Positions 27,288-36,603 of a DNA stretch of 64,000 bases are shown piece by piece; the first letter of the stretch is position 1, and every line of letters begins with the position of its first letter. The stretch is from positions 7,668,501-7,732,500 of the forward strand of contig NZ_CP041360.1 in NCBI RefSeq assembly GCF_006965485.1, read 5' to 3'. The DNA is from Spirosoma sp. KCTC 42546 (lineage in GTDB: Bacteria; Bacteroidota; Bacteroidia; Cytophagales; Spirosomataceae). The translations under genes were made by a program, and so were the position numbers. The notes under the pieces were generated by a model that did no database searches, was not told the DNA's origin, and saw only the letters and a program-made list of their open reading frames with translations.

Positions 27288-30200
27288 TTACAAGTTTTTA
27301 GGAACCGAATTTTTCAGAACCGACTCCAGCGACTGAACTGACTTTACGGGCTGGATGGCCCCCTGTACAGGTTTCGTTTTGGGCGTATCAGCCGTGTTCA
27401 CATCCCCGATATGGAACGCCTGGGTATAGGTGCCAGGCGTGAACAGACTTTCGCCCTGGATACGGTAGGTAAACTCCACATTGAACGGATCAACCGCCTT
27501 ACGTACGGGCACCTGGTCATAATCCCACTGGGTTTTATCGAAAAAGGGCTTCAGGGCGTTCTGCTGAGCTATACTTCCGGGAAAACTGCATAAGTCAACC
27601 GCGCTCTTCAGCGACAGGAAGGGCGTCTGGGCCGTCACGTTCTGCCAATAGTCATAGCAATCAGGATAGGGAGCCGGTTTGGTACTATATTCCTTGGCAT
27701 AAGCCTCTACCGTCGTATTGCCGGGGATCTTGCCCTTCTGTTTGAGATACTTCGCGTACTTCATGGCAGCCTCGGAATTGGCCACCCGCATCTGCCAGAA
27801 TAAATTGACCATAGCGCCAAGGTCATTCTGCATGATCTGATCGCGGTAGTAGGTCAGGCCAAATTTTTCGGATGGACCACTATGGAGCACTGCCCTATCG
27901 TTCGGCCCCAGGTAAATCGGTGCCCCTTCATTCGTGGTGTATGTGTCCCGGAAAAATGACCAGAGCACATCCGTTTGCTGGATGGTGGCGGGTGTATAAT
28001 GGCTAGTCGTGACGGGACTGCTGGGTGAGTTTACCACGCCACCGCCATCCGACGTCGACTGCTGCGTCCAGGTGTTGTAATTCGTGGTTGTTTCTGTTTT
28101 ATCGTTGATCGACAGCGTCTGCATCACATCATACAGATTCTTCTGCATCGTCTGCTCGAAGGGTGTATCCACTTTAGGAGCCCGTTCGCTCAACATGGGC
28201 TCGATCTGCGCATTTGGATAGATCGAGCCGCCAACCAACTCAAACGAATCGAAGCCTTCATAGCCATCGGTAACCGTTGGGTTGAGCTGTAGCTGGTAAG
28301 CCACATTATACTCACTGGCTCGAAGTCGCAGACCTTTCAGTTTTTCGGCGATGGTGTTGTAGCGGCTGGTGATGAATACAAAGCCCAATAGCTTCTGCCC
28401 TTCTGTACTGATGGCCGCTACGTTTTGTAAGGCACTGGTGTTTACGCTCGTGCGCTGGTATTGCACGCCACCGTTTTTCGAGAGGCTGGCGTAGGACACC
28501 TGCGTGAGTGACCCACTGGCACCGCTGCCCGTTGTTTTGGTCCGTTTGCGCAGGGTCATAAAATAAGCCTGTGCATTTTTCAACGTACTGGGTATATCGA
28601 ACGTAATCAGGCCGTTACCGGTATAGCTGATGGGCTGCTCGACCGATTTACCCATACCCTGAACGAAATCGAACTCCTGAAAAACCATAACGTACTGAAA
28701 CGCTGGATTCTGGGTGTCTTTCAAAATATCCAATCCACCGTAATTGCCCCGGATGAACCCTTTTTTAAGCTGGTTTTTCAGGAAATACACCTGCTTATCA
28801 ATGGGCCAGGTCATTTGCAGATCTTTGGCCGGAATTTCGTTTGGCTGCTGACCCAGGGTAAACGTTAGAGTACTATCCTGCTTGCGCGGCACCCGAGCCT
28901 GAAGCTTGTCGATGTAGGGGTCGAGAAGCTTGTAGTTAACCTGCTCTTTAACCACTACGGTTTGAGTGAACGCGCAGGTAGCCAGCGAAGGCAAATAATC
29001 CGTTGCTTGAATCGTGTATGATTTCTTGTCGGCCGACCAATTTTGAGCACTCAGTTTTGTTACCGGCACATTCTTTTTCTGGGCCGTCGAATACGTCAGT
29101 ACGGGTGCCTGCGGCTGGAAGATATAAATCCGTGGCGTACCACCGGGCGAACTGTCGCCGTTGGGGATATGGATGACAAACGGCTTGTTCATGGGCATGT
29201 TGAAGGCAACGGCCAGTGTGGGGCGGCAGTCAACGTCTTTAGCGCCATTGCCCGGCTGCATGTCAGAAATCACTTTGATATCGCTCAGCGGATCGCCGGA
29301 ATAGACCGGCTGACATTTATCGCCAAACTGAAAATGCGCGTCGGTATCCACGGAGATTAACCCATCCAGTACTTCGCCCGATACGGCCACGTCGCCTTCG
29401 GCCCAGCTCGGACTGGGGAAACCACCTGCCAGTTGGGCACCGGCCTGGAGCTTCATTAGCTCCACGGCTCCCTCAAAAAACCAGACATCGACAAACAGAT
29501 CAATAGCGCCCATGAAGTAGGCATACACCTGCCCCGTGCCGTACCAGCCCATGATCCCTGCGGGTTTATTTCCCTCCTTACAGGTCTGGTCTTTAAACAG
29601 GGCCGCATCGAAACCAACAATTCCTTTGGCTTTCAACCGGAAGGGCATGCACTGCACGGTCAGATTTCCATCGAGTGCGCCCCCCAGCATAAGTGCGAAA
29701 TCGCCCCCGGTGGGTACCTTCGACCCGCTAACCTCGTATTTTTTGTTTTGCTGCTCCATGTTCGCCACGGCCTGCTGGTTGCCCTGGGCTGGGTCACCCT
29801 TGTCGGGATGACTGGCGAAGAAATTCGATACATCAGTAGGTAGAGCGGGCAGAGTGTGCATATCGTTTCCGACAGCCGCATAACCCGTCAGCGTCAGGTT
29901 GACCTTCACGACACTTTCATTGATATTGAGCAGCGTGGCTTTTATCCGTTTGCCATCACTGCCATCAAAAGCCCCGTATGGATCGCCAAGTTTTACGTGC
30001 CAGGTACTGCTCGAGAAGTGCATACCAACCGGAATGCTGATCGATGAGCTTAAAAAGCTTCCGTTTACACTGGCCGTCACATCGAACGCATCACCTGCCG
30101 GAGCCACACCCTTCGACCAGGCAATGGTTACGTTCGAATTGACGACGCCGTCCTGTTTGGTCGGTAATCCAGTTGGGCTCAGCACAACACCCAGGCCAGT

Positions 30201-33200
30201 CATGCCCATGTAGGTCATGCCCCCGTTTTCGAACGTAGCCGACAGTTCGACCGACGAGTTGAACACATGAGTATCCACCAATCCGGCAAATACGCGCGCT
30301 TTGATACCCCAGCCGCCCTGCTTAGGCGTATACACCACTCCCGATGGCGTAGCGCCAATACTTTTCATATCGGCCACACCGGTTTTGGCCCCTTCGGCCG
30401 GCCCATTCGCGGGAAGTTTATCGATAGCCAGGTTATATAGAACGCCACCGCCCAAACCGGTCAGCATCAGTGGTCCTACCATGGGTATGCCGGGCGAAAA
30501 ATGGGCATTGGCATCCAGGTAGAAATAATGGTAGGTGCTGGTTTTCCCGAACAGCACCACAACGTCGATCCCCGATCCGATCGACGGAATGTTCACGGAC
30601 GCATTGCCTTTAAACCCACTGCCGAATTTGGTATCCTTGTTGAAGAAATTAACGGAACCATCTACCGAAACTGGCCCCAACTCGCCCTTGAGCGTGATTT
30701 TCCGGATAAATACGCCGTTAAACGATGGGGTGAAGCGCCCCCCGGCCCCCTTGCTAATGGTGCCCAGTACATCGAATGTACCTTTTCCATCCACCAGCGT
30801 TTTGTCTTCACCACCCAGTTTTATACCAATGGCGAGCTGAACCCCGGCCCCATCGGGTGTATTGACCATTTTAGGCGTATCGAAATAAATGGGAAAGCCA
30901 GCCGCCGAGCCATTGGGCGTGTCGGCCATGGGTTCGTAGTACTCCAGTTCCTCATCGGGGCTATAGGGGCCGTGTCCCTGGCCGCCTTTCGAAGGTCCGG
31001 ATGGGGATGATTTGGCAATATCGTTCGTCAGACTCCAGTCGCCGGTATTGAGGTATATGCCCACTCCGCCAATTTCAGTACCCCCAAATTTGACATCGTT
31101 GGCTACGCTAAACTTCTCGAAATACAGTTTCGGCAATGTCGCATCTACGGCACTTTTCACCCCGCCTTTCAAAAAGGAGGTGTTAATTTCGGCATGGCCA
31201 CTCAGGCTGACATTCAGTATCGTTTTCTGATTGGCTTTGTAGGTCACCGTAATTGCCGTGTTTTGATTCAGGGTCAGGTTGGCGGCAAACAGCGGCACAT
31301 GGAAATCGCCGGGCATGGGGAGGGCCGTAAACTGCAACTCATCGAACACGCCCTGCATGGTGCAGGTATAGGCCAGCGGGTCGCTGCTGATGGGGCATTG
31401 AAGCTTACCCCCAAAGCCACCCCGAATGTATTTGCTAGCAACCAGCAGCACATCCATATCCTCGATCGAGAAGCCGAAACCACCTAAGGAGCCTTTGGTA
31501 TAGTCTAAAATTGGTTTGTTTACCGGGGTAATAAAGCCTGTAAACCCGCTTCCATCAACGATGCCGTTACTAACGGCCACCCCTATACGCGGATCGTTTT
31601 TAAGCGAAGGCGGCAATTCGACATTGAGCTTTTTGAAAAAGACGCCGTGCCAGGTTGGCCCTTTCTCGCCAGGGTATTCGTTAGGTACAGAAAACCCATC
31701 GGGATTCGTTTTATCGGAGTGGTCATACGCGACATCGACGCCCGTAAATGTCACGCCAGTGGCACCCGGCACCTGAAACGCCGGTAATGAGACAGTAGCA
31801 ACCCAGTCGGCCCATTTCTCAAAGTCGGCGGTGAGTGTCGCTTTTACATCGCCAGCTTTAGTGCCGCCCTTTCCGTCGTCCAGTTTCAGAAGTTTACTAC
31901 CGAAGTTCAGCTCCATGACCGCATGCACTTTCTCGAAGTCGCCCTTCACAATGTTGGCGTAGGTTCCGGTCGGCGAACTGCTGCTGGGGTCACTTTGCTT
32001 GAACACAACTGTTTGCCCAACCAGCGGCAACTGGTAGTCTTTAATGAGATAGAGCGTGCCGGTATCGGGCAGTTTTTTCTGCGGACTGGTGCATACATTC
32101 ACCGCGGCCAAAAACAGATTTTTGCCAGCCGCTTCGGGTAGCGCGACACCCAGCACCAGATCCATTTCGGCTCCAACCGGACTGAAGTTCATTTGGCTGA
32201 TACCAATTGTACCGAGCTTACCTTCGTACTTGAGCGGTAAGGGTACGGTAGCAGTTTGCTTAGCGAAATCGGTGATCGAGGTCGTAATCTTATCGAGGTA
32301 GTTATCCGGCAAGCTGCCATCCAGGGTAATGTTAGGCAGGCTGGGTTGGCTGTTACTAGAGCTAACAACACCATCGAACACCTGATTCTGGCCGTTGACT
32401 TTAAGTCCGGTGAAGCTTACTTTAATCGGTACCCCGTTCCAGGAAACACGACCATCGCCGTCATAGCCTCCATTGGTGGACGTAGCGGTAGCAATCGTTA
32501 AGTCGAACTCCCCAAGTTTAACGGTTTTGTCCTTCAGAACCCCAGTCAGTGGATTCGCGTCACTCGGTAAATCGACCGCATGACAGACTATTTTTGCTTT
32601 CGCAGCTTTTAGTGGTTTCGGTGCGACAGCAATCGGTTTAGCCGAATCGGCCGGGATATTGGCAACTTGATTCCCTAAACCTGGGATCGGTAAAATTTTG
32701 GTAGGTGTCTGCACCAGTTCCAGACCTGGCTTTACCAACTCTTTCGGAACAATCCCATACGTAAAGGAGCAAACCGGACTTTTGCCGTCGTTCAGAAAAT
32801 TGAGTTTCCCCGACCGATCGACGGCCTGCACGCGCCAGGCATAGCGCCTGCCCACCTGCAAAGGCGGCTGCGTAGGGCCGTATAAAAATGTACTGGTCCG
32901 CAAATTTCGAACCTCAACGCCCGATTTGGGCAACGCTACCGCATCGATAAATACGTTGGGATCAACATCCACCTGCGGCAATTCAACAACCCGAAGCGTG
33001 TAATCTACCTGTGCGGGCGATACACCAGCGGGGGGTGTCCAGGTAAACACGAGGGCCTGGGGCGTTGTCGCCGTTATGTCGGCATCACACAGGGGCGCAA
33101 TCAGAATAGGAGGTTCAACCGCCCGAACGACAATAGGGGCCGAACAGCCCAGCGGAAATTCGGCCGACAGCGGTTGCCCAAAGGCCACAGCTGCTGTATT

Positions 33201-33689
33201 AGTCGTGGTTTCGTTGTAGGCCCGTACGCAGAGTTGATAGGTTCCATCGGGCAACGGAAACCCTCGGGATAGCAGATTCTTGTCGATACCCGTTACCTCG
33301 ATCTGATTCAGGTCAAACAGCCCTTCAAGGTCGTTTCGGCTCAGTAAAGTCTGGCCCGGTGGAACGGTGAGCGGACGGGGTGGACGATAGTTGGGTGAGG
33401 TCCGAATTTCGATCCCGTTATCGCCCGTCAACTGGCCCGACAAACGAACCTGATAAGCCTGGCGACCCGTGTTGATGATAAAGACCCGCACCTGCTGCCC
33501 CGCTCCGGGATAATCCTGCAAATAAGCGCTGTAGGGCGGCATCACACTCACCTGAATTTGCAGTGGAAACGTTTGAGCAAATGTAGTGTTAACCGCAAAG
33601 ACCGCTAAGATGATCGCAAAGGCCGCTAAGATTCTTTGCGAAACACGTTGCGCCCTTTGCGGTTCCCTTAATTTAAAATGAGATTCCAT
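27288..33689 (-). CDS. Giant secreted protein (2133 residues) with TANFOR-like N-terminus
   Basis: The mature N-terminus (about 40-190: VSVMPPYSAYLQDYPGAG, then VRLSGQLTGDNGIEI and PDGTYQLCVRAY) resembles the TANFOR domain found in Bacteroidota surface proteins. An FN3-like domain spans about 200-310. About 370-1500 is an extended, beta-rich Gly/Asp-rich region of unknown family. An Ig-like (Big_5 type) stretch appears near SDMQPGNGAKDVDCRPTLAVAF. There is no clear T9SS tail. The signal peptide is encoded by an inverted repeat (33591-33664). The start overlaps the barrel gene by 17 bases. I infer a surface assembly held by the upstream barrel; function unknown. Confidence 0.75.
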   Translation of the reverse strand: MESHFKLREPQRAQRVSQRILAAFAIILAVFAVNTTFAQTFPLQIQVSVMPPYSAYLQDYPGAGQQVRVFIINTGRQAYQVRLSGQLTGDNGIEIRTSPNYRPPRPLTVPPGQTLLSRNDLEGLFDLNQIEVTGIDKNLLSRGFPLPDGTYQLCVRAYNETTTNTAAVAFGQPLSAEFPLGCSAPIVVRAVEPPILIAPLCDADITATTPQALVFTWTPPAGVSPAQVDYTLRVVELPQVDVDPNVFIDAVALPKSGVEVRNLRTSTFLYGPTQPPLQVGRRYAWRVQAVDRSGKLNFLNDGKSPVCSFTYGIVPKELVKPGLELVQTPTKILPIPGLGNQVANIPADSAKPIAVAPKPLKAAKAKIVCHAVDLPSDANPLTGVLKDKTVKLGEFDLTIATATSTNGGYDGDGRVSWNGVPIKVSFTGLKVNGQNQVFDGVVSSSNSQPSLPNITLDGSLPDNYLDKITTSITDFAKQTATVPLPLKYEGKLGTIGISQMNFSPVGAEMDLVLGVALPEAAGKNLFLAAVNVCTSPQKKLPDTGTLYLIKDYQLPLVGQTVVFKQSDPSSSSPTGTYANIVKGDFEKVHAVMELNFGSKLLKLDDGKGGTKAGDVKATLTADFEKWADWVATVSLPAFQVPGATGVTFTGVDVAYDHSDKTNPDGFSVPNEYPGEKGPTWHGVFFKKLNVELPPSLKNDPRIGVAVSNGIVDGSGFTGFITPVNKPILDYTKGSLGGFGFSIEDMDVLLVASKYIRGGFGGKLQCPISSDPLAYTCTMQGVFDELQFTALPMPGDFHVPLFAANLTLNQNTAITVTYKANQKTILNVSLSGHAEINTSFLKGGVKSAVDATLPKLYFEKFSVANDVKFGGTEIGGVGIYLNTGDWSLTNDIAKSSPSGPSKGGQGHGPYSPDEELEYYEPMADTPNGSAAGFPIYFDTPKMVNTPDGAGVQLAIGIKLGGEDKTLVDGKGTFDVLGTISKGAGGRFTPSFNGVFIRKITLKGELGPVSVDGSVNFFNKDTKFGSGFKGNASVNIPSIGSGIDVVVLFGKTSTYHYFYLDANAHFSPGIPMVGPLMLTGLGGGVLYNLAIDKLPANGPAEGAKTGVADMKSIGATPSGVVYTPKQGGWGIKARVFAGLVDTHVFNSSVELSATFENGGMTYMGMTGLGVVLSPTGLPTKQDGVVNSNVTIAWSKGVAPAGDAFDVTASVNGSFLSSSISIPVGMHFSSSTWHVKLGDPYGAFDGSDGKRIKATLLNINESVVKVNLTLTGYAAVGNDMHTLPALPTDVSNFFASHPDKGDPAQGNQQAVANMEQQNKKYEVSGSKVPTGGDFALMLGGALDGNLTVQCMPFRLKAKGIVGFDAALFKDQTCKEGNKPAGIMGWYGTGQVYAYFMGAIDLFVDVWFFEGAVELMKLQAGAQLAGGFPSPSWAEGDVAVSGEVLDGLISVDTDAHFQFGDKCQPVYSGDPLSDIKVISDMQPGNGAKDVDCRPTLAVAFNMPMNKPFVIHIPNGDSSPGGTPRIYIFQPQAPVLTYSTAQKKNVPVTKLSAQNWSADKKSYTIQATDYLPSLATCAFTQTVVVKEQVNYKLLDPYIDKLQARVPRKQDSTLTFTLGQQPNEIPAKDLQMTWPIDKQVYFLKNQLKKGFIRGNYGGLDILKDTQNPAFQYVMVFQEFDFVQGMGKSVEQPISYTGNGLITFDIPSTLKNAQAYFMTLRKRTKTTGSGASGSLTQVSYASLSKNGGVQYQRTSVNTSALQNVAAISTEGQKLLGFVFITSRYNTIAEKLKGLRLRASEYNVAYQLQLNPTVTDGYEGFDSFELVGGSIYPNAQIEPMLSERAPKVDTPFEQTMQKNLYDVMQTLSINDKTETTTNYNTWTQQSTSDGGGVVNSPSSPVTTSHYTPATIQQTDVLWSFFRDTYTTNEGAPIYLGPNDRAVLHSGPSEKFGLTYYRDQIMQNDLGAMVNLFWQMRVANSEAAMKYAKYLKQKGKIPGNTTVEAYAKEYSTKPAPYPDCYDYWQNVTAQTPFLSLKSAVDLCSFPGSIAQQNALKPFFDKTQWDYDQVPVRKAVDPFNVEFTYRIQGESLFTPGTYTQAFHIGDVNTADTPKTKPVQGAIQPVKSVQSLESVLKNSVPKNL
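33591..33664. repeat. Inverted repeat inside the signal-peptide codons of the giant gene
   Basis: AACCGCAAAG at 33591-33600 pairs with CTTTGCGGTT at 33655-33664. Between them lie further CGCAAAG and CTTTGCG blocks with a GCTAAGAT spacer repeated twice. On the coding strand it specifies residues about 9-33, including the hydrophobic core LAAFAIILAVFAV. It resembles the intergenic repeat families of this window but lies in a coding region. Confidence 0.65.
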
Positions 33690-35367
33690 AGCCGAGATTA
33701 CCTCTGAGTTCGTTGAAAGTCTGTCCCTGAATGCCCGTATTCGAATTCAAATAGTTGATGGCCAGGCTCAGGTTCTGCCGTTTGGCTAGCTGATAGCCTG
33801 CATTTGCCGAAATGGTCAGCACCTTACCCAGCAAGCCCGACTGCTGATTGATCAGGTAGCTGCCGCTGGCTGAGGTCGTTAATTTCTTGTCGAAAAAAGC
33901 CTGCGTAGCCCCTATCGTTGGTCCGTAGAACCGCACCGTCCGGTTGCTGTCGCCAACGGCAATGGGCAGTTGCGTTTGGGTGTACGACAGCATACCATTG
34001 AAGCCCCAGCCGGTGGTTGTTTGCTGATAGAAATAGCCCAGATTCAGGTTGACATTGTTATTTTCGGTCTGGCTGGCGGTATTGGCGTTCAGATCGCTGA
34101 GTTTTTGATAGGTCGTTGTTAGGGTGAACACCTGTAGCACATCCTCTTTCTGAAGTGTATAGCGTGTATTAACGGTGGCCGAGAGGCTGTTCTGTGCCAG
34201 CCGAACCGTGTCGATAATGGGGCGAATGCCTGCCTGCTGACTGATGCCGTAGTTGGACAGTTGCACATCGAGGCCGAATTTGGTTTCCGGATTATAGGAA
34301 ACGACCAATGAGCCAATCGTCCGACCAGTACGGGCACTTTTGTTCTGGGCCAGGTTATCGTACTGAATCCCGTAGCTACCTGACAGTCGAAGTTTGCCTT
34401 CCAGCAGATTCAGGTTCGGCGCGATGGCGTAACTCTCAATATCACTCTGGAAGTAATAAGCCCCCATTGTCTGAAAATTGGGGTCGATCCGTTTGTACTG
34501 GAGTTTGATACCCGCCTGCTGGCCCCGGTACCCAATTGCGGCCTGGGTTGCCTGCGTCACCTGCGTCGACAGGCGGGGTGTCAGTAATTGTCCAAAGAAG
34601 CGCGTAATGGGGCTACTCCCCTCCCCCGACACGATACTGGCCCGTACATCGCGGGTGAACGCGCTCACGGCAGCGTCTAACTCCACCGTAATGTGTTTGA
34701 CAATCAGCAGTCTGGTAGTGAGCCCGACAACCAGATTTTCGGCGGGCACTACTGTTTGGGTAACCGACTGGGGCACAGAAACAATCGAAGCTGAGTCGTC
34801 TTTCGCGCGCAGCATAATCAGATCGACGTAGTTGCCGGGTTTGCCGTAACCAACTTTCACGGCATAACCTGTACGCTGATAGGCCGGGATAATATCGGGC
34901 TCGGCCAGATTCGTCGAGATGGCCTTATTGAACCGGCCATACACCGCACCCAGCCGCAGCTTGCCCGGATTCAGTTCAACGCCACCACCCAGAAACGTAT
35001 GCCCCGCGAGCGTGAACGGGGAGAAGGACACATTCCGATAACCCGCATGAACGGTTGCCCACTTATAGGTTGGCGATACACCAAATTGATTAAAGGGCTG
35101 CCGAAAGCTATTGCCCTGATTGCCCAATACGGCCGAGAAAGGGAGTGAAATACCACCGGGTAAAGCCACGGTTACGGAGCCACTTAACCCAAACGGCGAC
35201 GATTGGTTTCGGGCCGCTATGCCGCTGGCCGTGTAGAAACCCGCATAGGCATTCAATCCACCCGATACCTTTACCGGTACTGATTTAGGGGTTGGAGGGT
35301 CGGTCTGAGCCCAGGTTGGAGAACTCAGCCAAAACCCACAAAGAACAAGTAGTAAAGATGAGCGCAT
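33673..35367 (-). CDS. Outer-membrane beta-barrel protein, first gene of the surface operon
   Basis: A 564-residue protein with a signal peptide (SSLLLVLCGFWLSSPTWAQ). A long series of amphipathic strands follows (LGAVYGRFNK, TVELDAAVSAF, AAIGYRGQQAGIKLQYKR, LRLSGSYGIQYD, GFNGMLSYTQTQ), ending LRGNLGYGISF with a terminal Phe. It is large enough for about 20 strands or more. Being first in the operon and adjoining the giant protein, it is the likely membrane anchor or export pore for it. No plug or SusC-like region is seen. Confidence 0.72.
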   Translation of the reverse strand: MRSSLLLVLCGFWLSSPTWAQTDPPTPKSVPVKVSGGLNAYAGFYTASGIAARNQSSPFGLSGSVTVALPGGISLPFSAVLGNQGNSFRQPFNQFGVSPTYKWATVHAGYRNVSFSPFTLAGHTFLGGGVELNPGKLRLGAVYGRFNKAISTNLAEPDIIPAYQRTGYAVKVGYGKPGNYVDLIMLRAKDDSASIVSVPQSVTQTVVPAENLVVGLTTRLLIVKHITVELDAAVSAFTRDVRASIVSGEGSSPITRFFGQLLTPRLSTQVTQATQAAIGYRGQQAGIKLQYKRIDPNFQTMGAYYFQSDIESYAIAPNLNLLEGKLRLSGSYGIQYDNLAQNKSARTGRTIGSLVVSYNPETKFGLDVQLSNYGISQQAGIRPIIDTVRLAQNSLSATVNTRYTLQKEDVLQVFTLTTTYQKLSDLNANTASQTENNNVNLNLGYFYQQTTTGWGFNGMLSYTQTQLPIAVGDSNRTVRFYGPTIGATQAFFDKKLTTSASGSYLINQQSGLLGKVLTISANAGYQLAKRQNLSLAINYLNSNTGIQGQTFNELRGNLGYGISF

Positions 35368-35995
35368 TCCCGGACACAGGTTTTAGATTACTGTCGAATA
35401 CCTGTGTCAAAACTACTTACAGCTCCTGCGCGCATCAATCGGATAAATGTATGATAGGGAAACTACGTGGGCTATACAAATCATTCATAAATAACTAATT
35501 ATCAACCCATTGAAACAGAAAATCTGTTTAACAGTTGATACTGGAATACGTAATTTTACCCAGTTGCATGCGGGTCCTGCCTGTATACCGTAACCAGTGT
35601 CGGAACGATAACCGATTTTTCAAGTAAAATCCCAGAGGGATTAAACGCACGGTATACTACGTTTTTGGTAGTTACTCAGCAAAGCCGTAGGCTTGATCGA
35701 TCGTGAAGGGGCGTGGCTTCAGCCCACCCTGGCCTTACCAATCGGCTATTCCTAACGGGGCGAAAACTGCTTGATTATTTGTAAAAATCAATTTAACTCG
35801 GATGCAGCCCTGCTGTCGGCTCACTAGTTTCAATCCTTCTTCATCATGGATTAGCCTTCGAATACAACATGCCCCTCGTACAACCATCTTAGGGTTTGTA
35901 TTTCAATTCATCCTCCTCTCGAACAGCACTTGTTTAGTTACTAAACAAATGTATCTTTATAGCCATTAATGGCACTCCCACCGGTAAGCTAGAAC
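35368..35995. other. 628-base gap upstream of the surface operon
   Basis: It must hold the operon promoter near 35370-35450. It contains a REP-like hairpin at 35708-35729 (GGGGCGTGGCT / AGCCCACCC with a bulge), and a lone CRISPR repeat at 35827-35863. A weak further repeat-like stretch lies at about 35900-35923 (ATTTCAATTCATCC... then TCGAAC). No ORF is credible. Confidence 0.5.
35827..35863 (-). repeat. Isolated CRISPR repeat copy
   Basis: A 37-base copy of the array repeat with three adjacent changes in the middle (TTCATCA where the array has TTCTCAA). It lies about 740 bases left of the array, with two small genes between. Its outer 16 and 18 bases are identical to the array repeat. It is probably a former end of the array or a relic of insertion of the intervening genes. 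Confidence 0.75.
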
Positions 35996-36148
35996 ATGAC
36001 ACGGTTTCAAATTGAGCGTTTGCTTGCTAATTCAAGATTACAACGAGACAGAGCTCAGAAAATGTTACGGGAGCATTTTGATGATCTCGAAAGAAAGAAT
36101 CAGAACACATACTGGATGAACATTTACCTGAGTAACAAAGCATGGTAG
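35996..36148 (+). CDS. Small charged protein (50 residues)
   Basis: ATG at 35996 to TAG at 36148. The product begins MTRFQIERLLANSRLQRDRA and is helical and Arg/Lys/Gln-rich, ending YLSNKAW. Another frame continues from an ATG overlapping the stop (36142) for 13 codons (MVEWLKKQKPDDE), so a frameshift may have cut a longer protein of about 63 residues. It lies 73 bases upstream of the HTH-like gene and could share its transcript. Family unknown. Confidence 0.45.
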   Translation: MTRFQIERLLANSRLQRDRAQKMLREHFDDLERKNQNTYWMNIYLSNKAW

Positions 36149-36221
36149 AATGGCTCAAAAAACAAAAGCCTGACGACGAATAAACAACCAGGGCCTAACC
36201 AGCCCCACAATCTATATCTAC

Positions 36222-36485
36222 ATGGTCCATGAAAAGATTGATTTCGATAAGGAGTTGGCGGATGCTGAGCGCGAAACGGCTGAATCACTGAAAATTCTAA
36301 CCCAGCACGGTTTTGTGCTGGATACTACCCAGTGGCTCACAATCAAGCGATATGCCGAAAAATACAGTGTAAGTCAGCAGGTGGTCGTCAACTGGATTAA
36401 CCGGGGCATTATTCCCGCCGACAGCACGATGGTGTTAGCAGAGTTAAACGACATTAGACTGGTGAAAGATCAACCTTATAAGTAA
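36222..36485 (+). CDS. Small HTH (excisionase/MerR-like) protein
   Basis: An 87-residue protein. Residues about 39-75 (LTIKRYAEKYSVSQQVVVNWINRGIIPADS) have the look of a winged helix-turn-helix as in excisionases and MerR-type DNA-binding proteins. The N-terminal 35 residues are acidic and helical. It lies between the lone CRISPR repeat and the array and may be a remnant of a mobile element that split them. A terminator follows at 36514. Confidence 0.6.
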   Translation: MVHEKIDFDKELADAERETAESLKILTQHGFVLDTTQWLTIKRYAEKYSVSQQVVVNWINRGIIPADSTMVLAELNDIRLVKDQPYK

Positions 36486-36513
36486 TAGGGTGCCTCTTAT
36501 TGTACTACGAAAG

Positions 36514-36545
36514 AAATGCCTCTGCCGATTGGTCGAGGCATTTTT
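36514..36545. terminator. Terminator between the HTH gene and the CRISPR array
   Basis: AAATGCCTC pairs with GAGGCATTTTT around a 12-base loop. On the plus strand it ends the HTH gene; on the minus strand it has TTTCTTT and could end the CRISPR transcript. Confidence 0.8.
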
Positions 36546-36603
36546 ACATTCCCTTTCAATCAGAAACTCAATTTGACCAACTTAAAAGACAACCCAAAAA
36601 GGC

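Noticed and set aside
35499..35516. ATTGAAAC near 35509 as a further CRISPR repeat relic
   Set aside because: Only the 8-base handle matches; the surrounding bases do not fit the repeat.
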